Both the position numbers and the translations under genes were made by a program. DNA of 64,000 nt from positions 370,287 to 434,286 of the forward strand of contig NZ_OY730245.1 in assembly GCF_963422545.1 (NCBI RefSeq), in the 5' to 3' direction. The notes beneath the pieces were generated by a model. It worked only from the letters and a program-made list of their open reading frames with translations, did not search any database and was not told where the DNA came from. Below, in pieces: positions 1 through 6,160 of this stretch (positions are counted from its first letter, which is position 1; each line of letters begins with the position of its first letter). The stretch comes from an uncultured Flavobacterium sp. (GTDB lineage Bacteria; Bacteroidota; Bacteroidia; Flavobacteriales; Flavobacteriaceae).

Positions 1-747
1 AATTATAGCCAAATTAGAAGTTGGATTGTTTCTTTGGTAGATGCGAATATTTCTAATGTTTCAGTAAATCGAAAAATGGCTTCATTGAAAGCTTTTTATA
101 AATTCCTTTTAAAAACAAAGCAAATAGAGGTTAATCCAATGTTGAAACATAAAGCATTGAAAACGCCGAAAATTGTTCAGATTCCTTTTTCTGAAAAAGA
201 ATTAACTGATTTAATGAAGGAAATTGATAATCCTTGTGGTTTTGAAGAAGTGAGGGATAAGCTTATTGTTGATTTGTTTTATGTCACAGGAATGCGAAGG
301 GCTGAGTTGATACATTTGATGAAGAATAATGTTGATTTGTCTTCGAATGTGGTAAAGGTTTTAGGGAAGCGAAATAAAGAACGTATTATTCCGATTCTGC
401 CTATTATAGTTGAGCAGTTTGATTTGTATCTAAAGGAACGTGCTTCGGTTGAGGAAATAGTAGATGATGATTATTTTTTTATTTCAAAAAAAGGGTTAAA
501 ATTGAGCGAATCTTTTGTGTATCGATTAATAAATTCTTACTTTAGTAGGGTCTCTGAAAAGGTAAAAAAAAGTCCGCATGTGCTTAGGCATACTTTTGCG
601 ACTCACTTATTAAATAACGGAGCGGATTTAAATTCAGTTAAGGAATTATTAGGGCATTCGAGTTTAGCGTCTACGCAAGTTTATACTCATAATAGTTTAG
701 CAGAGCTTAAAAAGGTGTATACTGATGCGCATCCTCGGAACAAATAA
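1..747 (+). CDS. xerC: Tyrosine recombinase XerC/XerD family (5'-partial)
   Basis: Site-specific recombinase of the phage-integrase family. XerC/XerD members resolve chromosome dimers at dif through a phosphotyrosine intermediate. The frame is open from base 1, so the N-terminus lies outside the window; 248 residues are visible, holding the end of the SAM-like core-binding domain and the full catalytic domain. Catalytic residues are seen in order: Arg in GMRRAEL, the HxxR of HVLRHTFATHLL, His in LLGHSS, and the nucleophile Tyr in STQVYTH near the C-terminus. The neighbouring ribosome hibernation gene and tuf cluster argue for a chromosomal housekeeping Xer rather than a mobile-element integrase. 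XerC versus XerD cannot be settled from this fragment. Confidence 0.9.
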   Translation, partial: NYSQIRSWIVSLVDANISNVSVNRKMASLKAFYKFLLKTKQIEVNPMLKHKALKTPKIVQIPFSEKELTDLMKEIDNPCGFEEVRDKLIVDLFYVTGMRRAELIHLMKNNVDLSSNVVKVLGKRNKERIIPILPIIVEQFDLYLKERASVEEIVDDDYFFISKKGLKLSESFVYRLINSYFSRVSEKVKKSPHVLRHTFATHLLNNGADLNSVKELLGHSSLASTQVYTHNSLAELKKVYTDAHPRNK

Positions 748-781
748 TGGTTCTGAAATGTTTAACCCTAAAATTAGTATT

Positions 782-1084
782 ATGAAGGTAGATGTTCATG
801 CAGTTAACTTTACTGTTGACAGAAAATTGGTAGATTTTATTCAGGAGAGAATGGATAAATTGGAAAAATATTACGATCGAGTGGTTTCGGCCGATGTTTT
901 TTTAAAAGTTGAAAGAACAAGTGATAAGGAGAATAAGGCAGTAGAGATTAGGATTAATGTTCCGGGAGATGATTTTTTGGTTAGAAAGCAATGCAAAACA
1001 TTTGAAGAAGCGGTCGAGCTTTCGGCAGAATCTTTAGAACGTTTACTGGTAAAAAGGAAAGAAAAAATAAGAGCACACATATAA
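782..1084 (+). CDS. hpf: Short-form ribosome hibernation promoting factor (HPF/RaiA family)
   Basis: Small ribosome-associated protein of 100 aa that in its family binds the 30S decoding region and silences ribosomes in stationary phase. The start MKVDVHAVNF matches the usual N-terminus; in-frame ATG/TTG starts further upstream (758, 725) would add atypical residues and overlap the recombinase end. The beta-alpha-beta-beta-beta-alpha S30AE fold is suggested by the RKLVDFIQERMDKLEKYYD helix and the KTFEEAVELSAESLERLL helix. It lacks the C-terminal extension of long HPF, so it should act with a separate dimerising factor or only inactivate 70S. It lies 34 bp after the recombinase, probably in one operon. 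Confidence 0.88.
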   Translation: MKVDVHAVNFTVDRKLVDFIQERMDKLEKYYDRVVSADVFLKVERTSDKENKAVEIRINVPGDDFLVRKQCKTFEEAVELSAESLERLLVKRKEKIRAHI

Positions 1085-1109
1085 TTGAAAAATTTTTTCA
1101 AAAAATGTT

Positions 1110-1138
1110 TTGATACAAAGATAAAATAGCTACATTTG
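1110..1138 (+). promoter_or_regulatory. Bacteroidota-type promoter for the tRNA/tuf cluster
   Basis: TTG (1110-1112), an 18-base spacer and TACATTTG (1131-1138) match the TTTG/TAnnTTTG consensus of primary-sigma promoters in this phylum. It lies just upstream of tRNA-Thr and has the same -7 core (TAnnTTTGCA) as the rRNA promoters in this window. Confidence 0.65.
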
Positions 1139-1140
1139 CA

Positions 1141-1166
1141 GTCCGTTAGAAATAGCGGACTTTTTT
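1141..1166 (+). promoter_or_regulatory. GC hairpin with T-run at the predicted transcription start
   Basis: GTCCG (1141-1145) and CGGAC (1156-1160) form a 5-bp stem with a 10-base loop, followed by six T. It begins only 2 bases after the -7 box, so it would be the very 5' end of the tRNA transcript. It could instead terminate read-through from hpf. Confidence 0.45.
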
Positions 1167-1175
1167 ATTGATATT

Positions 1176-1249
1176 GCCAGCGTAGCTCAGTTGGCTAGAG
1201 CAGCTGATTTGTAATCAGCAGGTCGTGGGTTCGAGTCCCTCCGCCGGCT
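1176..1249 (+). tRNA. tRNA-Thr (TGT)
   Basis: Cloverleaf of 74 bases: D arm GCTCAGTTGGCTAGAGC, anticodon stem GCTGA/TCAGC with loop TTTGTAA (anticodon TGT at 1210-1212), and T loop TTCGAGT. The acceptor stem GCCAGCG/CGCCGGC has an A-C mismatch at pair 4, and the T stem has a T-T mismatch. The 3' CCA is not encoded. Confidence 0.92.
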
Positions 1250-1303
1250 CTAAATATTTCAAATGCGATTTGAAATTGTTCATACAATTATTGATAAAAT
1301 AAA

Positions 1304-1384
1304 GGGGAGATACTCAAGCGGCCAACGAGGGCAGACTGTAAATCTGCTGTGTGAACTTCGCAGGTTCGAATCCTGCTCTCCCCA
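1304..1384 (+). tRNA. tRNA-Tyr (GTA)
   Basis: Class II tRNA of 81 bases. The acceptor stem GGGGAGA/TCTCCCC is perfect, the anticodon loop CTGTAAA gives GTA, and a long variable arm precedes the T arm CAGGTTCGAATCCTG. It is the second tRNA of the Thr-Tyr-Thr cluster upstream of tuf. Confidence 0.95.
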
Positions 1385-1472
1385 CAAAAAAAGAAGTTAA
1401 GATTTCGGATTGTAGGTTTTGGATTTATAGAATCTGAAATCTAAATTCAAAAATCTAAAATCAGAACTCTCT

Positions 1473-1544
1473 GCCGGTGTAGCTCAGGGGTAGAGTGCTT
1501 CCTTGGTAAGGAAGAGGTCTCGGGTTCAATTCCCGACATTGGCT
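1473..1544 (+). tRNA. tRNA-Thr (GGT)
   Basis: Cloverleaf of 72 bases with acceptor GCCGGTG/CATTGGC (two G-T pairs), anticodon stem CTTCC/GGAAG, loop TTGGTAA (anticodon GGT) and T arm CGGGTTCAATTCCCG. It lies 55 bp before tuf and is probably cotranscribed with it. Confidence 0.93.
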
Positions 1545-1599
1545 CAAGTAAGTAGGAAATTGAAAATTAATATATAACTAAGATTAAAAATTAAGTAAA

Positions 1600-2787
1600 A
1601 TGGCAAAGGAGAATTTTAATCGTTCCAAACCGCACTTAAACATAGGTACAATTGGACACGTGGATCACGGAAAAACTACATTAACTGCAGCAATTACAAA
1701 AGTATTGTCTGATGCTGGTTACTGTCAAGCAAAATCGTTTGATCAAATCGATAACGCTCCAGAGGAGAAAGAAAGAGGTATTACTATTAATACATCACAC
1801 GTAGAGTATGAAACAGCTAACCGTCACTACGCTCACGTTGACTGTCCAGGTCACGCGGATTACGTAAAGAACATGGTTACTGGAGCGGCTCAAATGGACG
1901 GAGCTATCTTAGTAGTTGCTGCTACAGATGGTCCAATGCCACAAACTCGTGAGCACATCCTTTTAGGTCGTCAGGTTGGTATTCCAAGAATTGTTGTTTT
2001 CATGAACAAAGTGGATATGGTTGATGATGCTGAATTGTTAGAGCTTGTTGAAATGGAAATTAGAGATTTATTATCTTTCTACGAATATGATGGAGATAAT
2101 GGTCCTGTAGTTCAAGGTTCTGCTTTAGGAGGATTGAATAATGATCCTGCTTGGGTACCAAAAATCATTGAATTAATGGAAGCTGTTGATGCTTGGATCG
2201 AAGAGCCAGTGCGTGACGTAGCTAAACCATTCTTGATGCCGGTTGAAGACGTATTTACAATTACTGGTCGTGGAACTGTTGCTACAGGTCGTATCGAAAC
2301 AGGTATTGCTAATACAGGAGATCCAGTTGAAATCATTGGTATGGGAGCTGATAAATTAACTTCTACTATTACAGGAGTTGAGATGTTCCGTAAAATCCTT
2401 GATAGAGGTGAAGCTGGAGATAACGTAGGTTTATTGTTAAGAGGTATTGATAAAGAATCTATCAAAAGAGGAATGGTTATCATTAAGCCAGGATCAGTAA
2501 AACCACACGCTACTTTCAAAGCTGAGGTTTATATCTTGAAAAAAGAAGAAGGTGGACGTCATACTCCATTCCACAATAACTACCGTCCACAGTTCTACGT
2601 ACGTACAACTGACGTAACAGGAGTTATTACTTTACCAGAAGGAGTAGAGATGGTAATGCCAGGAGATAACTTAACTATCAATGTATCTTTATTAAGCCCA
2701 ATCGCAATGAGCGTAGGTTTACGTTTCGCTATCCGTGAAGGTGGTAGAACTGTAGGTGCAGGTCAGGTTACTGAAATCGTAGGATAA
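1600..2787 (+). CDS. tuf: Elongation factor Tu
   Basis: GTPase that delivers aminoacyl-tRNA to the ribosomal A site. At 395 aa it has the standard length with three domains: the G domain (GHVDHGKTTL P-loop near residue 19, DCPGHADYVKN switch II, NKVD base-recognition motif) and two beta-barrel domains ending in VGAGQVTEIVG. It sits after three tRNAs, as in many bacterial tRNA-tufB operons, and before tRNA-Trp, secE and nusG. The codon choice is biased (CGT, GGT, GTA, CCA), as expected for a very highly expressed gene. There is no Shine-Dalgarno sequence; the AT-rich leader TTAAGTAAA before ATG is normal for this phylum. Confidence 0.98.
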   Translation: MAKENFNRSKPHLNIGTIGHVDHGKTTLTAAITKVLSDAGYCQAKSFDQIDNAPEEKERGITINTSHVEYETANRHYAHVDCPGHADYVKNMVTGAAQMDGAILVVAATDGPMPQTREHILLGRQVGIPRIVVFMNKVDMVDDAELLELVEMEIRDLLSFYEYDGDNGPVVQGSALGGLNNDPAWVPKIIELMEAVDAWIEEPVRDVAKPFLMPVEDVFTITGRGTVATGRIETGIANTGDPVEIIGMGADKLTSTITGVEMFRKILDRGEAGDNVGLLLRGIDKESIKRGMVIIKPGSVKPHATFKAEVYILKKEEGGRHTPFHNNYRPQFYVRTTDVTGVITLPEGVEMVMPGDNLTINVSLLSPIAMSVGLRFAIREGGRTVGAGQVTEIVG

Positions 2788-2802
2788 TCCTATAAATATT
2801 AT

Positions 2803-2843
2803 AAAAAGCCAGTTGATTTTCTTAACTGAAGTCACTGGCTTTT
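2803..2843 (+). terminator. Terminator-like hairpin after tuf
   Basis: AAAAAGCCAGT (2803-2813) pairs with ACTGGCTTTT (2834-2843), followed by AATT rather than a long T-run. It lies directly before tRNA-Trp and may instead act as a processing stem or partial attenuator. Confidence 0.6.
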
Positions 2844-2847
2844 AATT

Positions 2848-2918
2848 ACGGGCGTAGTTCAAGGGTAGAATAGCGGTCTCCAAAACCGTTGATGGGGGTT
2901 CGAATCCCTCCGCCCGTG
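2848..2918 (+). tRNA. tRNA-Trp (CCA)
   Basis: Cloverleaf of 71 bases with acceptor ACGGGCG/CGCCCGT, discriminator G, anticodon stem GCGGT/ACCGT, loop CTCCAAA (anticodon CCA) and T arm GGGGGTTCGAATCCCTC. The tuf-tRNA-Trp-secE-nusG order is widely conserved. Confidence 0.95.
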
Positions 2919-2937
2919 CAATAAAAAAATATATCAA

Positions 2938-3135
2938 ATGACAAAAGTTACTAATTATTTATCAGAGGCTTTCGAAGAGTTAAAGTCAAATGTTTCTTGG
3001 CCTGCTTGGGCTGAGGTTCAAAAATTGACAATTGTTGTGGCTGTATTTTCAGTACTATTCGCTTTGGCAACATGGGGAGTAGATGAATTTTTTGCAAAAG
3101 CTTTGGCTGGATTTTTTAACTGGTTAAAAGGATAA
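2938..3135 (+). CDS. secE: Preprotein translocase subunit SecE
   Basis: Clamp subunit of the SecYEG inner-membrane channel. The 65-aa protein has the single-TM short form: an amphipathic N-terminal helix with the family motif ELKSNVSWPAWAEV (about residues 15-28) and one membrane segment around residues 31-49. The WP pair followed by a hydrophobic stretch is diagnostic. It lies 19 bp after tRNA-Trp and 10 bp before nusG, so it belongs to the same transcript. The start ATG follows an A-rich leader without a Shine-Dalgarno sequence. Confidence 0.94.
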   Translation: MTKVTNYLSEAFEELKSNVSWPAWAEVQKLTIVVAVFSVLFALATWGVDEFFAKALAGFFNWLKG

Positions 3136-3145
3136 TTTTTTTGTG

Positions 3146-3697
3146 ATGGCAGATAATAATGTGAAAAAATGGTATGTAGTTAGAGCTGTAAGCGGACAAG
3201 AAAATAAAGTCAAAGCTTACATCGAAACTGAGATTGCCAGATTAGGTATGGGTGATTATGTTTCCCAAGTTTTAGTACCTACAGAAAAAGTAGTTACTGT
3301 AAAAGAAGGAAAGAAAATGTCTAAGGATAAAGTTTATTTTCCTGGATATGTTATGATCGAAGCCAATTTAGTTGGTGAGATACCTCATATTATTAAGTCT
3401 ATTACTAGTGTAATTGGATTTTTAGGAGAGATTAAAGGTGGGGAACCGGTTCCTTTGAGACTTTCTGAAGTAAATAGAATGTTAGGTAAAGTTGATGAGT
3501 TAGCTGTTAATACAGATACTCGTGCTATTCCTTTCAACTTAGGTGAAACTGTTAAAGTGATCGATGGTCCTTTTAACGGATTTAACGGTACAGTTGAAAA
3601 AATTAATGAAGAAAAGCGTAAACTTGAAGTAATGGTTAAAATTTTCGGAAGAAAAACTCCATTAGAATTAAGTTTTATGCAAGTTGAAAAAGTATAA
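3146..3697 (+). CDS. nusG: Transcription termination/antitermination protein NusG
   Basis: RNA polymerase-binding elongation factor of 183 aa. The N-terminal NGN domain begins KKWYVVRAVSGQENKVK; the C-terminal KOW domain carries the GETVKVIDGPFNGFNG signature (about residues 130-145), which in other bacteria binds Rho or ribosomal protein S10. ATG at 3146 is preferred over the adjacent in-frame GTG at 3143. It lies in the secE-nusG-rplK block, its conserved location. An S10-bound NusG is a known part of rRNA antitermination complexes, which matters for the box motifs found in the rRNA leaders here. Confidence 0.96.
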   Translation: MADNNVKKWYVVRAVSGQENKVKAYIETEIARLGMGDYVSQVLVPTEKVVTVKEGKKMSKDKVYFPGYVMIEANLVGEIPHIIKSITSVIGFLGEIKGGEPVPLRLSEVNRMLGKVDELAVNTDTRAIPFNLGETVKVIDGPFNGFNGTVEKINEEKRKLEVMVKIFGRKTPLELSFMQVEKV

Positions 3698-3723
3698 TTT
3701 TTTGTTACATATATAATATCCAT

Positions 3724-3747
3724 TGCAATCGCTTCCAATTGATTGCA
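3724..3747 (+). promoter_or_regulatory. Hairpin in the rplK leader
   Basis: TGCAATC (3724-3730) and GATTGCA (3741-3747) form a 7-bp stem with a 10-base loop in the 68-bp gap between nusG and rplK. In E. coli the L11-L1 operon is autoregulated by L1 binding its leader, so this is a candidate analogous site. The assignment is inference from position. Confidence 0.4.
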
Positions 3748-3765
3748 GTGTTAAATTTTTTAAAA

Positions 3766-4203
3766 ATGGCTAAAGAAATTAGTAAGGTAGTTAAACTACA
3801 AGTTAAGGGAGGTGCTGCGAACCCGTCGCCACCGGTTGGACCTGCTTTAGGAGCTGCTGGGGTAAACATCATGGAGTTTTGTAAGCAATTTAATGCTAGA
3901 ACTCAAGATAAACCTGGCAAAATATGCCCAGTGCAAATCACTGTGTATAAAGACAAATCATTCGATTTTGTTGTTAAGACTCCTCCAGCAGCGGTTCAGT
4001 TAATGGAAGCTGCAAAGCTAAAATCTGGTTCTGGTGAGCCTAATCGTAAAAAAGTAGCTAGTGTTACTTGGGAACAAATTAGAGCAATTGCTGAAGACAA
4101 AATGCCTGACTTAAATGCTTTTACAGTAGAAAAAGCAATGAGTATGGTTGCTGGAACAGCTAGATCTATGGGTATAACTGTATCAGGAGAAGCTCCTTTT
4201 TAA
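3766..4203 (+). CDS. rplK: 50S ribosomal protein L11
   Basis: L11 binds the GTPase-associated region of 23S rRNA (helices 43/44) and carries the L7/L12 stalk base. The 145-aa product has the family length when started at ATG 3766 (MAKEISKVVKLQVKGG); an upstream in-frame start at 3739 would add nine unusual residues and break the leader hairpin. Visible signatures are ANPSPPVGPALGAAGVNI near the N-terminus and the C-terminal RNA-binding domain ending TARSMGITVSG. It lies 13 bp before rplA, forming the classic L11-L1 pair. Confidence 0.96.
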   Translation: MAKEISKVVKLQVKGGAANPSPPVGPALGAAGVNIMEFCKQFNARTQDKPGKICPVQITVYKDKSFDFVVKTPPAAVQLMEAAKLKSGSGEPNRKKVASVTWEQIRAIAEDKMPDLNAFTVEKAMSMVAGTARSMGITVSGEAPF

Positions 4204-4216
4204 TTAAGAGAAAGAC

Positions 4217-4906
4217 ATGGCAAAATTAACAAAAAAGCAAAAAGAGGCTGCTTCAAAAATTGAAAAGAACAAACTATATTCTCTTAAAGATGCTGCGGCA
4301 TTATTAAAAGTAGTTGCTTCTGCAAAATTTGATGAGTCTGTTGATATCGCAGTTCGTTTGGGTGTAGATCCAAGAAAAGCGAATCAAATGGTTAGAGGTG
4401 TGGTTACATTACCTCATGGAACAGGTAAAGACGTTAAAGTATTAGCATTGGTTACTCCAGATAAAGAAGCGGAAGCTAAAGAAGCTGGGGCTGATTATGT
4501 TGGTCTTGATGATTATTTACAAAAAATTAAAGATGGTTGGACAGATGTTGATGTTATCATTACTATGCCAGCTGTTATGGGTAAATTAGGTCCATTAGGT
4601 CGTATTTTAGGACCTAGAGGTTTAATGCCAAACCCTAAAACAGGTACTGTAACTATGGATGTTGCAAAAGCTGTTCAAGAGGTTAAAGCTGGTAAAATTG
4701 ACTTTAAAGTTGATAAAACTGGTATCGTTCATGCAGGAATTGGTAAAGTTTCTTTTGGAGCTGAGCAAATTGTTGACAACGCACACGAAATTATTCAAAC
4801 ATTAATAAAACTTAAACCAACTGCTGCTAAAGGTACATACATTAAAGGTATTCACCTTACAAGCACTATGAGTCCTGCTATTGCATTAGACCCAAAAGCA
4901 GTATAA
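4217..4906 (+). CDS. rplA: 50S ribosomal protein L1
   Basis: L1 forms the mobile stalk at the tRNA exit site and in many bacteria represses translation of its own mRNA. The 229-aa product has the standard length. Family signatures include the N-terminal lysine-rich MAKLTKKQKEA, GRILGPRGLMPNPKTGTV in the middle of the protein, and the C-terminal KGTYIKGIHLTSTMSP. It is 13 bp from rplK and 22 bp from rplJ, clearly one operon. Confidence 0.97.
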   Translation: MAKLTKKQKEAASKIEKNKLYSLKDAAALLKVVASAKFDESVDIAVRLGVDPRKANQMVRGVVTLPHGTGKDVKVLALVTPDKEAEAKEAGADYVGLDDYLQKIKDGWTDVDVIITMPAVMGKLGPLGRILGPRGLMPNPKTGTVTMDVAKAVQEVKAGKIDFKVDKTGIVHAGIGKVSFGAEQIVDNAHEIIQTLIKLKPTAAKGTYIKGIHLTSTMSPAIALDPKAV

Positions 4907-4928
4907 TTGGTAGTTAAAAATTTTTAGT

Positions 4929-5432
4929 ATGACTAGAGAAGAAAAATCAATCGCGATTGAAAATTTAACTGCGCAGTTAGCTGGTACAAATATCATTTAT
5001 GTATCTGATATTTCTGGTTTAAACGCAGAGACAACTTCAAACTTGCGTAGAGCTTGCTTCAAAGCAGGTATCAAATTAGAGGTTGTAAAGAACACTTTGC
5101 TTGCAAAAGCAATGGAAGCTTCTGCTAATGATTATGGTGATTTACCTACAGTTTTGACAGGTAACAGTGCTATATTTATTTCTGATGTTGCTAACGCACC
5201 TGGAAAAATTATCAAAGATTTCCGTAAGAAATCTGATAAACCAGTTTTAAAAGGAGCATACATCAATTCTGAAATATATATTGGAGATAACCAATTAGAT
5301 GCATTAGCAACTATTAAATCTAAAGAAGAGTTACTTGGAGAACTTATTGGATTATTACAATCTCCAGCTCAAAGAATTATTTCTGCTTTACAAAACAAAT
5401 TCGCAGGAAGCGAAGAGGAAACGGAAGCATAA
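4929..5432 (+). CDS. rplJ: 50S ribosomal protein L10
   Basis: L10 is the base of the ribosomal stalk: its N-terminal domain binds 23S rRNA and its C-terminal helix carries L7/L12 dimers. The 167-aa product begins MTREEKSIAIENL and has the motif RRACFKAGIKLEVVKNTLLAKAM typical of the RNA-binding domain; the C-terminal LLQSPAQRIISALQNK helix is the L7/L12 docking segment. It precedes rplL by 92 bp. That gap contains an imperfect hairpin (GGAAGC-TT-GCTTCC) without a T-run, a possible processing or regulatory stem allowing higher L7/L12 output. Confidence 0.96.
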   Translation: MTREEKSIAIENLTAQLAGTNIIYVSDISGLNAETTSNLRRACFKAGIKLEVVKNTLLAKAMEASANDYGDLPTVLTGNSAIFISDVANAPGKIIKDFRKKSDKPVLKGAYINSEIYIGDNQLDALATIKSKEELLGELIGLLQSPAQRIISALQNKFAGSEEETEA

Positions 5433-5524
5433 TAATCAAAGCAGGGAAGCTTGCTTCCTTGTTGCTTAATTAGCGCACAATAAATAAATTATATTTTTAC
5501 AAATCATTTTAAACGATAGAAAAA

Positions 5525-5896
5525 ATGGCAGATTTGAAACAATTCGCAGAACAATTAGTTAACTTAACAGTTAAAGAAGTTAACGAATTAGCAACAATAT
5601 TAAAAGACGAGTATGGTATCGAGCCTGCTGCTGCAGCTGTAGTAGTTGCTGCTGGTGGTGGAGAAGGTGCTGCTGAAGAAGCACAAACTGAATTTACAGT
5701 TGTATTAAAAGAAGCTGGTGCTTCTAAATTAGCAGTTGTAAAATTAGTAAAAGAACTTACAGGTTTAGGTCTTAAAGAAGCTAAAGATGTAGTTGACGGT
5801 GCTCCAAGTAACGTTAAAGAAGGTGTTTCTAAAGAAGAGGCTGAAGGTCTTAAAAAATCATTAGAAGAAGCTGGAGCTGTAGTTGAGCTTAAATAA
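5525..5896 (+). CDS. rplL: 50S ribosomal protein L7/L12
   Basis: Multicopy acidic stalk protein that recruits and activates translational GTPases. The 123-aa product shows the N-terminal dimerisation helices, an Ala/Gly/Val-rich hinge around residues 37-53, and the globular C-terminal domain with KLAVVKLVKELTGLGLKEAK and the end SLEEAGAVVELK. It is strongly codon-biased. A strong hairpin lies between it and rpoB, as in the E. coli rplJL-rpoBC operon where an attenuator reduces polymerase expression. Confidence 0.97.
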   Translation: MADLKQFAEQLVNLTVKEVNELATILKDEYGIEPAAAAVVVAAGGGEGAAEEAQTEFTVVLKEAGASKLAVVKLVKELTGLGLKEAKDVVDGAPSNVKEGVSKEEAEGLKKSLEEAGAVVELK

Positions 5897-5918
5897 TTCA
5901 ACTCGGTTTTAAGAACTA

Positions 5919-5961
5919 GGTTTAGGTCTTGAGTGAACACTCAATGGCCTAAACCATTTTT
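5919..5961 (+). terminator. Strong hairpin between rplL and rpoB (attenuator candidate)
   Basis: GGTTTAGG (5919-5926) pairs with CCTAAACC (5948-5955), with an inner stem TTGAGTG/CACTCAA, followed by ATTTTT. Position and strength suit a partial terminator that lowers rpoBC expression relative to ribosomal proteins. Confidence 0.75.
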
Positions 5962-6160
5962 CGTATAATAAAATATATCAAGTTTTATTATCAAATAGTT
6001 TAAAATACGAAAAAGTTTTTGATCAATACGAAGAAAAAAAATTGAACTAATTTTACTGGTTTATTTTTAAAGATGTATTGATTATAATAAGAAAGTATAG
6101 ATTAAACAGTGTGTTTTTACACAAAAAATTACTTTTTTTTAATCAAAATTTTGTCCATTG

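Noticed and set aside
871..1101. Minus-strand frame over hpf
   Set aside because: Low-complexity serine-rich shadow frame opposite a conserved gene.
1473..1544. Third upstream tRNA as tRNA-Gly, as in the E. coli thrU-tyrU-glyT-thrT-tufB order
   Set aside because: The anticodon loop TTGGTAA gives GGT, which is threonine.
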